From assembly GCA_963920635.1 (NCBI GenBank), contig OY987303.1, positions 53,071,223 through 53,135,222 of the forward strand: 64,000 bases of DNA, written 5' to 3'. The translations under genes were made by a program, and so were the position numbers. Origin of the DNA: Pseudeuparius sepicola. Its lineage: Eukaryota > Arthropoda > Insecta > Coleoptera > Anthribidae. The notes beneath the pieces were generated by a model. The model saw only the letters and a list, made by a program, of their open reading frames with translations. It ran no database searches and was not told where the DNA came from. Below, one piece after another: positions 10,701 to 20,778 of this stretch (position 1 is its first letter; every line of letters starts with the position of its first letter).

Positions 10701-13462
10701 AAAGTGGGAAAAGTGACGTTTTGGTAAAAGATATTACAAAATATAATTAAAGAAAGTTGTTCAGAATTGAAAATTGTGTATGTATGCTAAATTTAGTAAT
10801 AATCGGCTACATTAATTTTTTGACTGTTATTTTATCATTAGGTGTGCTTGGTTTTTATATTGTCTGTGTAGGTAGAGTTACTGTCAAAGTTATTTTAATG
10901 CATAGGTACACAATTTTTAATTCTAAACAACTTTCTTTAATAATATTTTTTAATATCTTTTACCAAAACGTCACTTTTTCCCACTTTTCCAATAAAAAAG
11001 GGACAAAAATCAAAGGAGGCCTAGGATTTTGAAATTTTGCACAGATACTCGGTTTTTCATTCTGAACAACTTTCTTTAATAACATTTTGTCGTAAAAGCT
11101 ACAGAGGGGGCACTTTGCTAGTGTACAAAATCGGCATTTTCAAAATTTCCAAGGCGTACTTGATTTTTCGAAAGTAAAATTATGTCAAAAATTAGTTTCA
11201 AACTAAGCAGGGCGGAACCCCAGAAGCTCAATTTTCAACTCGAAATTTTTTTTGTCATTTACACCTATAAATTCGCTAATCCTGGGACACATTGTAGAAC
11301 ACTAAAAATAATTTGAATGCTCAAGTTTACATTGGTAGTTCTGTAATCCGTGATAAATACCGTTTGTAGCTTACGCTTGTCCGGATCCGAAGCTGAAGCG
11401 GAACAAGGACGCCAACAGCGACAGCACTTCAGACACCGAAAGTTTCGAGGAAATTTCCGAGTCGGACCTGTTGGAATTGCAGGCGCACAAGTCCCCAGTC
11501 TCCGACGCCTCCGACACCCTGACGTACGGCTCCCTAACCTCGAACTTGGAGGAGGGGAACGGCCGCGAAATCGACGTGCGGCCGTCGGACATCGAGAAAA
11601 GTCAGAGATACGTGAACGATTACTTAGAGAAATACGTGTTGGAGTCCGATACCGAAACGGACGGGACGAGAATCTCGGTCTTGAAACCCGAAAGCGCGTC
11701 GTCCTCCACGTCGTTCGATAATTCTTTGCAAACGAAGGTTTCGTCGTTGGTGACTAATTTGAGGGGCAGGTTTTTCAAGTTTTTAGGCGACAGGATGCCC
11801 AGCGCCGCGGAAAGGCAGCTAGATGTAGATAGGCAATGTAGTTTGCTTGAAGAATTTAAATTTACAGTTCCTAAAGATCCGTATTTGAGCCCTTATTTGG
11901 CTACAGACGAAGAGTTGAGCAAATTTCCGAGGACGAGGATGCTGGTAAGCTGTTACATTTGTCAGTTGTATCATTTAAGTGTCAGTTCTTGATCGTTGTA
12001 TCATTTAAGTGTCAAGTTCTTGATAGTTCTGACATTTCAGTGTCAATGCTTGACAGTTGTTTCATTTAACATTTAAGCATAGAGATCATATATATAGGTA
12101 GAGTGCTGAACAAGTCCCTTTTTATGGCAAATTGTGGATCTGCGCATGGGCCTATGGAACATGCGCATTAGACCTTCAGACCGCACAATTCAAAGCAGTG
12201 GTTGTTTTTCTGAATTACTATCTCCCTACAAACTTGTATATTGATAATAAATTAAGTTCACCTCAACGTGGACTGGTCAAGACTTCGCTAACTACAACTA
12301 GGTTCGTTTATACTTGTAAAACTAGTTTCGTCCAAACTACTAGAATTTGCTTCACTGATGCTAGAACTTGACTGGTTTTCATCTACCTTTATAACTTTAA
12401 CACTAAAACAAATAAGCCACTAATAGTTTCTTACACCACAATCATGTTAATATACTTACTTAAATGATGGTTTAGGTAGTTTTAATAGAAGAGTTGGTAC
12501 CGCATTTTCAATTAGCTGCGTTTTGACTCGTTTCGTTTTTAAACACTGGTGTAAAATGAGCTTAACATATTCGAGATGCCCACTTAATTAGATAAAACAC
12601 TCAAACAACTAAAACGCGAAGAAACTATTACCCTGAAAATCGAAAAAATTATACCACAAAGCGTCTATGATGCAAACAACGGTAGGTTATACTTAGTTTG
12701 TCACTGTCAAATGGCTGTCAAAGAGAGTCAAGTTTCACAAAACACTACCTCAAATTGCAAATGTGCATGTCCACTGGGCCTATTTATAACTATTTTTTAC
12801 TATTTTATGATTTTAAATTGGTCAAAGATTTTCCGCGCATCCTATGTATAAAAAACATCGTCCAGCACTCTACCTATATATATGATCTCTATGGTTGTAT
12901 CATTTAAGTGTTAAAAAGTTCTTGATAGTTCTGCCATTTCAGTGTCAGTGCTTGACAGTTAGTTTCAACTCTTCACACTTCAATGGCAGTTATGTCATTT
13001 AAGTGTCAACTCTTGACAATTAAATGGCAGTTATGCAATTTTTGAAGGTTAAATGACAGTTGACATCAACTCTGTTAAATCTTGCAGTCACTTTTTCGCA
13101 TAGATGTGCCAACTTGATGTTTGATTTCCAGACAGTGCATTTGGATCCGTTCCTAGATGATAGCATAATGTTTGCGAAAAGAATGAGAAATTTAGGGAGA
13201 GACATAAAATTGGATCTCCTGGAGGGATTGCCGCATGGATTTTTGAATTTTTCGCTGGTATATTTAAAGAACAAAAAGGTTGATTATTTACTATACCAGT
13301 CAAAATATCTTGGTGGTGGTGTGGTAAATAGTTGTCGAGAAGATTTTATTGTTTGATGTTATTTTTTAGATATCGAAGGATGCCTACGAAGGATCTAAGA
13401 AATGCGTGCAAAGGATAAAGGAATTGTTAGATTTGGATAGTCCAGCTCCGATTCAACAATAA
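4734..13462 (+). CDS. Hsl: Hormone-sensitive lipase, complete (8 exons)
   Basis: Cytosolic neutral lipase of lipid droplets that hydrolyses diacylglycerol and other esters during fat mobilisation. Exons: 4734-5137, 5239-5425, 5494-5572, 6619-7212, 7270-7479, 11370-11944, 13132-13257, 13370-13462. All phases join and give 755 aa. Exons 1-3 encode the HSL N-terminal domain (about residues 1-223). The alpha/beta-hydrolase core has the oxyanion motif HGGG at 357-360, the nucleophile in GDSAG (Ser431), the acid in LDPFLDD (Asp688) and His718 in LPHGF. The 30-residue Asp-His spacing equals that of mammalian HSL. Exon 6 (about residues 492-683) is Ser/Asp/Glu-rich, in the place of the mammalian phosphorylated regulatory module. 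The start is the first ATG of an open exon; ATG 4779 is an alternative. An AATAAA overlaps the stop (13458-13463). Intron 5 (3.9 kb) is full of repeats. Confidence 0.95.
6417..6618 (+). other. Possible alternative first exon of HSL with a hydrophobic anchor
   Basis: An ATG at 6417 opens a frame that runs without a stop straight into HSL exon 4 (6619) in the coding frame. The added 67 residues contain one hydrophobic stretch, CWLCLLFVLTLSILGYF, that could be a signal anchor. This would replace the HSL N-terminal domain, giving an N-terminally different isoform. Against it: the hydrophobic run coincides with the polypyrimidine tract of the exon 4 acceptor, which would encode Leu/Phe/Ser by chance. 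A GC-richer block at 6235-6300 might be a promoter (inference). Confidence 0.3.
7826..8840 (+). repeat. About 1-kb TIR repeat in HSL intron 5 (copy 1)
   Basis: The unit is bounded by AATGGGGAACTTG on the left and its complement CAAGTTCCCCATT on the right. A second copy in opposite orientation lies at about 29385-30526 in BBS7 intron 6, and a partial copy at 35235-35482. Minor open frames exist, but none resembles a known protein. The right end abuts the Penelope relic at 8841. Confidence 0.6.
8841..9500 (-). pseudogene. Penelope-like retroelement relic (RT start and GIY-YIG)
   Basis: Read on the minus strand, about 9280-9230 encodes IKILP-x-DRGNVTIILE, the conserved ILPADKGN segment at the start of the Penelope reverse transcriptase. 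About 9170-9060 gives NPYIPGLLDKLKRIGN and FKTKNTLR, from the region joining RT to endonuclease. About 8990-8900 gives ECGKFHVGKTCRPFNVHLKE, a GIY-YIG-type endonuclease start. The catalytic RT core is missing between the first and second blocks, and frames are broken by stops, so this is an internally deleted dead copy. Confidence 0.75.
9745..10345 (+). repeat. Dispersed repeat with internal palindrome (copy 1)
   Basis: It contains a 118-bp imperfect palindrome (9768-9885; arms carry GGCACTGAAGTT and ATGACTCATGTGG) and a segment through about 10345. The same sequence recurs in opposite orientation at about 44558-44990, where it ends in CTATGGGCGCCC. No coding capacity. Confidence 0.6.
10410..11294. 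mobile_element. Foldback element, CAGTGTGTCCC ends
   Basis: Ends are CAGTGTGTCCC and, inverted, GGGACACATTG. Arms of about 350 bp (10410-10760 and 10930-11294) are near-complementary, with a loop of about 170 bp. TATA precedes the left end; TAGA follows the right. A related element lies at 33171-33895. The transcript of HSL intron 5 would carry this hairpin. Confidence 0.75.
11963..13060 (+). repeat. About 33-bp minisatellite in HSL intron 6, split by an insertion
   Basis: Units related to TTGTATCATTTAAGTGTCAG, with TTCTTGATAGTT between them, repeat several times at 11963-12078 and again at 12893-13060. The two blocks look like one array interrupted by the TIR element at 12079-12892. Confidence 0.6.
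12079..12892. mobile_element. TIR element inserted in the HSL intron 6 minisatellite
   Basis: Inverted termini ATAGAGATCATATATATAGG and the complementary CCTATATATATGATCTCTAT, continuing imperfectly inward (GCGCAT present in both arms). A related end (GCGCATCCTATAT, GTCCAGCGGTCT) is seen near 2702-2762. No transposase. Confidence 0.6.
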
Positions 13463-14035
13463 AGAGCATGAATTTACCGTATATTAAAGGTTTATATACC
13501 GTGTTGTCCAAATTTTAAATTGTGTAAGTATTTTTATAAAGAAAGTTATATTTGGAATTGTATTTGACGTGATTTTTTTCCAAGTTTTTCTCAACTTTTT
13601 TCACATTTAAAACTTTTTACATCACTACTGAAAATGCTCCTTTATTTATTGTTATTGTCTGTCAATATTTTACTTTACAGTTGTTGAATATTGGTTATGG
13701 TTTTTTTTTTCTCGTAGAAAAAAAATAGCGGTTGTGCTTATGAATTTTTAGTTTTGATTTTAAGTATGTTATATTTACTTACTTAAAAGTTTATATAGTT
13801 TAACTTACTGACTTCAAAGCGTTGAGTGAAAGGAAAATGACTGTCAAATCTGACACGTTGTTTCGTGAAATTTAAATTTAAAAATTTTGGCGTATACCTA
13901 TGTTAGTTTACAGGATATTAGAAATTTGCAAACAGGTATAAATTTTGAACTTTTTGACAGATTTCCGTCAGATTTGACAAAGCACTAGAAAGTGGCCACA
14001 GATAAATGTTTGGGCCAAATTAAAGGTGCGTTTAC
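13463..14035. other. HSL 3' flank; no gene seen
   Basis: HSL 3' UTR and AT-rich flank. Two TGTCAAATcTGACA-like palindromic strings lie near 13843 and 13966. Nothing else recognised. Confidence 0.4.
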
Positions 14036-14238
14036 GCAAGACAATTTAAGGCAATTTAAAATTAACGTAATATAAAAAAGAAGTATTCCATTTATACAAG
14101 AACTATTTAATAAAAAAAACTTTTACTTTACGATACATTAAATATACGCTGCCATAAACACTCCCATTCAAAAACATTATATTTCAAGTTATTGCTTACC
14201 TTATGTTAATTTTAAATTGCTTCAAATTGGCTTGCATA
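14036..14238. mobile_element. Short MITE-like inverted repeat
   Basis: Ends carry CAATTTAAGGCAATTTAAAA and its near complement TTTTAAATTGCTTCAAATTG. The interior is AT-rich and non-coding. A diverged relative lies at about 17745-17930 (shared strings AAGAACTATTTAAT and AAACACTCCCA). Confidence 0.5.
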
Positions 14239-14670
14239 AAAATAGATACAAAGGGCTTTGATTTCTGTAAGATATAAAAGTATAATTATTGCTTTTACGT
14301 GATGTGATTGGTGATATATTGTAAATTATTATCTGTGTGTATTTAGTATTTAACTCTAAGTACTTTTGGCAGAGCTTTTTTCTCACATTTTACTCAAATA
14401 TGTACAGGTGAATCAATGGCTATTGAAAATGTTGAATAGATCATCCTGTACTACTCGAATCTCAAAAAATCAGCAATTATTATTATTATTATTGATAGGC
14501 CTAAAAAAAGCATCACTTAGATTGTCTGTATGCTGTTTGTAATGTGTGTGAAAATAGGACAAAAAATCTTATTATTATCTTCTTATCTTCTGCAATGCTA
14601 GAAAAAATAAGTAAAGACAAAACTTGTAGAGAAACATGAGTACTACATTATGAAAGTATTTTCCAATATA

Positions 14671-15254
14671 CAGGGTGATCCAGTACGTAGTGGTTTAATG
14701 TAATGTTTTTTAATGGAACACCTTATATTCTGCTACATTTTGAAAAGCCCTTAAAAAATTATTTTTGATATGGGGTATTTAAGGGTCTAACTTTAAAGGT
14801 TAGAGAGTTATTTCCATTTTATTCTAAGGGCCTCAAAAGGACCAATTACCTTATTAATTTTTTTATGAACTAGAAATAGTTGAAACTACCTGTAATGCTA
14901 TCAATAATAAAAACCTACTGCTTGTAATGAAGAAATAAAGTTGCCGCATAATATTGATGGCATTACAGGTAGGTTTTCAAATATTTCCAATATACCAAAA
15001 ATTAACAAGATGCCTTTTTATTGTGTACAGCTTAAACAGTGACATTTTGACACCTTAATAAGGTAATTGGTCCTTTTGAAGCCCTTTATTAGAATAAAAT
15101 GAAAATAACTCCCTAAGCTTTAAAGTTAGACCCTTAATATCCTATATCAAAATGCATATACTCTTTGAGGGCTTTTCAAAAATGTAGTAAAATACCGGGT
15201 GTTCCATTTAAAAAAGCATAACTTTGAATTACCACAAGTTATTGGACCACCATG
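14671..15254. mobile_element. CAGGGTG foldback nested in an older hairpin
   Basis: Left end CAGGGTGATCCAGTA, right end (inverted) CATGGTGGTCCAATA, with TATA at 14667-14670 and 15255-15258. Arms match over about 200 bp. Flanks 14570-14670 and 15255-15355 are themselves complementary, so this copy sits inside an older element whose right end is CACCCTG at 15355. Confidence 0.65.
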
Positions 15255-15359
15255 TATATTGGAAAATACTTTCAGAATGTAGCACTCAAGTTTTGTCTAC
15301 TTTTTTTCTAGCATTAACAACAGTGTAAAAGATATGGCCTACGTAGCTCACCCTGTATG

Positions 15360-15826
15360 AAGGGTGTATTGATGGAGGGCCACTCGAAAATATCTCAACA
15401 AATCTGCATTTGTTATTTTATTGCATTTTGAAAAACTTTATTTCCAAGAAAAATTTACCTTTTTCATAGGCTAGCTTTGTGAAAACACATTTGAGATCGA
15501 CTGCCTACTTTCCGAGATATTTTTGGAAAACCTGAAAACTGCCGAAACTTTTCCGGCTTGTAACTGCTTGTAATTTCTTAATAAAATTTGTGCTCCAAAC
15601 TGATTGCTTTAAGCTTTAGTGTAGCAGGCCGTGTCCTCGAATGTTGTACTTTCATGTTTTCAGTATTATTTTCACAGCGTGCTACAACACAAAGCTTGGA
15701 AATTTCTCGCGAGGTCGCACATTTCCACGATTCTCCAATGTGGTTTTACACAAAGTTAGCAATTCTTTCTTTAAAATAAGTTATCCAAAAATGGTATCGA
15801 GTGGCCCTCCATCAATAGACACCCTG
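15360..15826. mobile_element. TIR element AGGGTGTATTGATGGAGGG
   Basis: Left AGGGTGTATTGATGGAGGG and right CCCTCCATCAATAGACACCC are complementary. TATG flanks the left and TATA the right. It directly abuts the end of the preceding hairpin, sharing the TATG between them. Confidence 0.65.
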
Positions 15827-15837
15827 TATACATTCCA

Positions 15838-16297
15838 CAGTGTGTCCTAAGATAAGTGAAACAATAGGTGTGAAAGACAACAAAATTTTTAGTTGAAATT
15901 TGCCCATTTGTGGTCCCGCCCTGGTCGATTTAAGACTAATTTCTGTTTCGAAAAATCAAAGTAGGTCTTGCCATAAAGAAAAAAGTTGTTCAGAATAAAC
16001 TTTTCTAATCCTCCATCGCCTATTAAAAAATTGAATTAAAATCACTTATCAAAGGAAATCTATGAAAAAGAATTCCAATGTACATACAAAGGTACATATA
16101 AGTTTGCGACTAATGATCGGCCTACTTTTATTTTTATTTTTTTTTTTTCAATTTTTTTTTTCCAATAGGAAAGGCGGCACTTTACGTTTTTCCCCATACC
16201 AAGGCCCACTCTGATTTTTCAAAACTGAAAATATGACAGAAATAACTTTCAAATAAAATTAAAAAAAAAAATTGTCTAGCACCTCTTGTTATCACTG
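15838..16297. mobile_element. CAGTGTGTCC element, decayed
   Basis: It starts CAGTGTGTCCTAAG and shares internal strings with 10410-11294 and 33171-33895 (GTGAAAGACAAC, CCGCCCTG, CGAAAAATCAAAGTA). The right end near CACTG 16293-16297 is weak. Confidence 0.45.
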
Positions 16298-16815
16298 TAC
16301 ATACATACAGACCTTTATAGACTGCGATATATTGAATTGCTGTAGATAAATGTTGATTTTATATGCTACATAACTTGAAATCCAAAGTGTCTTTTTGTTT
16401 TTAATTTGATTTTATATACAGTAAGGACAATTTAAAGATGTATATCGTAAAATATTTGTTTAAACACCAATGAATAATAATTGATAGTTCAATACCAAAA
16501 TACTATGGTGAGTCAGTAATAACTAAAGATTGTATATTTATAAAATGATAATTAAAAAATCTATATTAAATTATGCAAACATGTTTTTTATTACCTAACT
16601 ATTTACATTTTTCAGGAAAAAAATAAATTTTAAAATATACATGTAAATTTTACAGAGAACGTTTTTTTTTCTAGGAAAACAGAAATATTATGTTGAATAT
16701 TTGCATAAATAAACAAAAGCAAAATGAAACCAATATTTTACTCAAGAATTAAAATTGTACAACAAATTTTTTAGAAAAAAAAAAACAAACAAAAAATACT
16801 GAAAATTAAAACAAA

Positions 16816-18846
16816 TTACTCAATCGTTCCATTCATTTGGCCGTTTTTCCTTAATGTCTTTTGCAAAACATGGGCATCCGCTGGTTCTATTCTCTTATAA
16901 TAATGTTCTTTGGTTTCTACAATTTCAAATCCAAACTTTTTGTAAAAATCGATCGCTCCTTCATTATTTACTTGAACATGCCTAGAAAAGTCAAGCAAAT
17001 ACGGTGCTTAATTTTTACAATTCAACTTCAATACTTAAGTTTTCTTTAGTGTTGATATACTGTGTGACCCTTTTTTTTTTCGGGTCACCCTGTAGAAGGT
17101 TTATTAATTGTGCAATTTGACCCCATAAGAGCGTAATAAACTGCATTTTTTGAGTAAAAATGACCTCTTTCATACAAAATCCAAGGCAGAAAAAAATCTA
17201 AGAGCAAAATCTTAATAAATCAGATTAGCGATTTTGTTTAGAAAAAAAACTGTGCAAGCCACTGAATTCTGCACTGTCCTAAATGGACACAATTAAAAAT
17301 AAATTCTTAAAACATGTAGTAGTTGTGCTGGAATTTTTGTTTTCTTTCGTTCTATATAGCATAAGACCAATATTAATATCACCAAATTGTTAAGAGTATA
17401 ATTTTATTCTTTTTATGGCTAACTATGAATTTTTGAAAATAAATGCATTTTTAATTTTTCTACAAAATAATTATGTAATTGAATTTTTTGGGTAAAATTT
17501 GGCACAGTGCCTTTTGATGGGTGCTGAATCCAGTGGCATACTCAGATATTTTTCTAAAAAAAAAACGCGAATGAGGTTTATTAAAATTTTGCTCCTAGAA
17601 ACTGGCATAGTAGGTCTTAAATTTTGTGTGAAAGGTCATTTTAGCTCAAAATATGCAGTTTATTAAGCTCTACAATTTAAGTGGCCTGAAAATAAATGGG
17701 TCACAGTGTATTTTTGAGGCAAAAACTTTTGCTATGGTGGAATTTTAACAGTCAAGATTTAAGTTAATTTCGAATTAACGTAATTTAACGAAACATAACA
17801 AGTTTGTATTCAGTTTATGGAAGAACTATTTAATGATTTATGCCGGTGCGATAACAGGTGAAATGTCACAAACCAAAATGCAAACATTTAAACCACAGAA
17901 ATCATTAAGCTGTATAAACACTCCCACTGAGTACCATAGGTAATCAGCCAATTTCAAAGATGGTTTTCTGTCAACTTGAAAGTTGTTTTAGTTTTGTAGT
18001 GTTATGTTTTGCGAAAATAGTTAATATAGTCGTTCCGCCAAATAGCGATACCGCAGAATTGACACATTGGTATTTCAGTTCATACCTGACAAGTCAGAGG
18101 TGCCAGCAGCGTATTTCATTTTTGTCACAAAATGCAAAAATAACAATAAAAAAAAAGATAGGTCCGTTACTTCAGCTTACATAGTGTGCCCCAATACGTC
18201 TGAGGTTTTTCCTGTCATTCCAGGCAATCTAGGAAGTTTGGCAAATGTCAAATAAACTGTCAACGTCTTCGCTATTCGCAGAACAACTATAGCGTGTTTT
18301 CATTATGAAAATATATGCATGGCTCAAATTAGAAGGATAGAAATGTTTGATATTCATGTTCAAGGTAAAAAAAAATAGGTACTACTTACAAAAATATGCT
18401 GTCAAAATTGCCATCTTGCTCGACATAATTTAGGACGTGTTCAACCATCAAAGTACCTATACCTAACCTCCGATAAGGATACAAACAACCGAGCGTCATA
18501 ATATACAGTCGTCTAGATTTCTCGGATGTGTCTATCCGACAGCACACGGCGCCTACCACGATATCATTGTAGTAGGCGAGTTTCGCGAGTTCTCCGGCCT
18601 CGAGGACGTCTTTGTAAAATTTGTCGTTGTAGGAGACCGGGAATACGACGCTGTTCAGCCTTTTCAACTGTTTGATGTTATGTGGGGTTACGTTGCCGAG
18701 TTCTATGTTCGCTCTAAAAATTTGCAGTCCGTTAAATGCATGTAATAAGATCACTCTGGAAAATTAACCACAAAAAAATTTGCGCAGAATGGAAAAAGGG
18801 TCTGGATTTACAGAAGCAGAAAAATAACTTGTGCTTACCTAGTCAT
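16816..18846 (-). CDS. san: N-alpha-acetyltransferase 50 (San), complete
   Basis: Naa50 acetylates N-terminal Met of cytosolic proteins, associates with the NatA complex and is needed for sister-chromatid cohesion in flies. Exons on the minus strand: 18846-18839 (ATG ACT AG), 18713-18390 and 16981-16816. Phases join to give 165 aa. The GNAT fold shows the acetyl-CoA loop RRLGIGT at 84-90. The substrate/catalytic residues known from human Naa50 fall at the same numbers: FPVSY 27-31, Tyr73 and His112. YYKRIEPADAHVLQKTL near the C-terminus is diagnostic. The 8-nt first coding exon explains why a naive ORF would start at a false MILLHAF leader. Candidate poly(A) signal: TTTATT on plus at 16587-16592. 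It is convergent with HSL. Confidence 0.95.
17058..17711. mobile_element. TIR element in San intron 2 (GTGACCC ends)
   Basis: Left CTGTGTGACCC and right GGGTCACAGTG are complementary. Arms share TAATAAACTGCAT and AATGACCT strings inward (about 80 bp). The interior is non-coding. It makes up most of the intron between the last two San exons. Confidence 0.6.
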
Positions 18847-19671
18847 GACCTTTTAAGTTCTTCTTAGCTTAATAATAAATGTAATAAATATAATAAAAAT
18901 GTACAAGAAAAAGGTGGTGGGCCTCGAGAACTAACCTTCGTGCGACTTTTTTTTTATTTTAGGGCTTTTGGACTACTTGTCAAGTTCTGTCATTTCGTAA
19001 AGTCATCTGTCAAGTGATAAAAAGGAATATCCATGGTGGCCAATAGAAGTAAACGAAAAACTCTGCTTCTTCTTCAAAAAATATTCTATTTGGGGTATAG
19101 CCATGTTAACTAACTACTTTAGGGTGTGGTTCGAAATTAACCAAAATTCTGGCTTGGTGTTCCAAAAGTAACCAAACAGTTCCTGTACTTAACCGAACCA
19201 GAATACTATTATTTGAAAACAGCTCAGAATTACAGGAGGTTTTCTGATTTCTTCTGTATATCAAGCCGGTAACTCTGGTTAGCGGTTGGTTAATTTCGGA
19301 CTACACTCTTAGTAACCTTGGTAGTAAATAGCACAAATTGTATAGGTTTTGTAAATAGAAAATCATAGGTCTGTTTCAACAGGACTTAAAACCGTTTGAA
19401 ACCAGGAGCATGAAGCGGTTTCGTTTTTGGAACGTCAACATGAAACTGCGCATGTTCCTGATAATAGTTCCAAACTGGTTTGAAATTTTGCCCAAATATA
19501 CCTCACGTACAGTGTATACCAATCACCGAACTATATTCAAACCATATACATAAAGATAAACATAGTTCGGTGGTCCCAATTTGATTCTGTACACCTCAGA
19601 AATATACGAAGGGCAATAACATGGTCTCTATTTTTTTATGAGAGTGTATCTCATAATCCGTATTATAGTAC
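18847..19671. other. San upstream region with a 190-bp MITE
   Basis: Contains the presumed San promoter. At 19121-19311 there is a short inverted-repeat element (AGGGTGTGGTTCGAAATTAA and complementary TTAATTTCGGACTACACTCT). A weaker inverted pair (AAACCGTTTGAAACC and GGTTTGAAATTTT) lies at 19388-19475. No gene seen. Confidence 0.45.
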
Positions 19672-20778
19672 CACAGACCTATAGTCAAATTATTTTAAGA
19701 AGTCCTTACTGGGACTGTCAATTGGTAATTTCGCCATCCTAAGTTGGCATTAATGCAGCAACCGGGTCATAAGTTCAGGTCAGTAACGAGCTCATTTGCA
19801 CAATGAATAACTACTAATAACACGAACAAGAACAACACAGATAACGGAAAAACTCACGAAACGTAGAAAACCCACGAATATTTTCAATGCCCAAAGTTTG
19901 AACCCTTTTGAACGATCCGGAAAACCTTCACGGTCACTTCACAACACCGAAATAAAATTTGCCTGAGTACGCACCAGTCGCACCACAGACGCAGCCGCGA
20001 GTAGCTGATTATACCAAAATGAAAGTGTTTCCACAATGACGTCAGAACCTATAGACGGGTTTGTTTTGATAAACGCTTGACGCCCAGAACTAATCACAAT
20101 CTAAGCGCTCCATTAAATTATTCCGAAAATGTCGCAAGATTGTCAGAAATTGCCCCTTTTTGTCGAGCCGTAGCGAACTTATTTCGACTCTGGGATCGGA
20201 GGCTGGCGTCGTTAGACCATCCCCCAAGTCTTCAGGTGAGGTTCCGATGCTTCCGGCGCCCCCAAACAAGAAAAAACATGCGATATCTAAGTGTGATTCT
20301 GGAGGAACTATAACCGGGAATCACCGGGTGTATAGTTGGTTGATGGTTGACTTTCTGTCTTTGTTTGTAGCATGTTGTTAGAGTAGTATGGATATATTTA
20401 ATCTTGGCGTCAAAATAAAGGGCATTTTAACAATGGGGCACCACGTCTATAGGTTTTGACGTCATTGTGTTTCCATGACGTTTGAAATTATTATTAAAAT
20501 GAGTTGTAGACGTAGTTATTTTTATTTGTAGAGGCATAAACCTGATTGCAATAGGGTTATTATTTTATTATGTTCTTTTTTTCGTATCACTTGGGCAACT
20601 TTTCACATCATAAATCAATGAGAGACGTCATTAACTGGTTGAGACACATTATACCAATGCTATACCCATGGTTAACAGAAAATTCCTAGGGATTTTGTGG
20701 AGAATGTCATCTGACAAAATCGGGACTTCTTACAGTAATCGGGGTATATATAGCTTCGCTAAGCTATATAGGTCTGTG
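19672..20778. mobile_element. TIR element CACAGACCTATA with a nested MITE
   Basis: Ends CACAGACCTATAG and, inverted, TATAGGTCTGTG. The flanking direct repeat ATAGTAC lies at 19665-19671 and 20779-20785 (7 bp, or 8 with one mismatch). Its interior is the reverse-complement homologue of 2836-3457. It is split by the 434-bp hAT-like MITE at 20034-20467. Confidence 0.7.
20034..20467. mobile_element. hAT-like MITE with perfect 8-bp TSD
   Basis: TIRs CAATGACGTCAGAACCTATA and, from the right, CAATGACGTCAAAACCTATA differ at one base over about 24 bp. TSD TGTTTCCA lies at 20026-20033 and 20468-20475. The homologous copy at 2836-3457 (inverted) has this site uninterrupted, which confirms the insertion. 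The interior is GC-richer than its surroundings and has short open frames (about 70 aa) without recognisable homology. Confidence 0.85.

Noticed and set aside
13081..13131. Earlier acceptors (TTGCAG, CATAG) for HSL exon 7
   Set aside because: Both lead to an in-frame TGA before the LDPFLDD motif; only the TTTCCAG at 13131 keeps the frame.
18714..18754. Upstream ATG start (MILLHAF...) for San in the same open frame
   Set aside because: This stretch is intron: removing it and joining the ATG ACT AG exon at 18839-18846 gives MTRANIELGNVTPH, the conserved San N-terminus.
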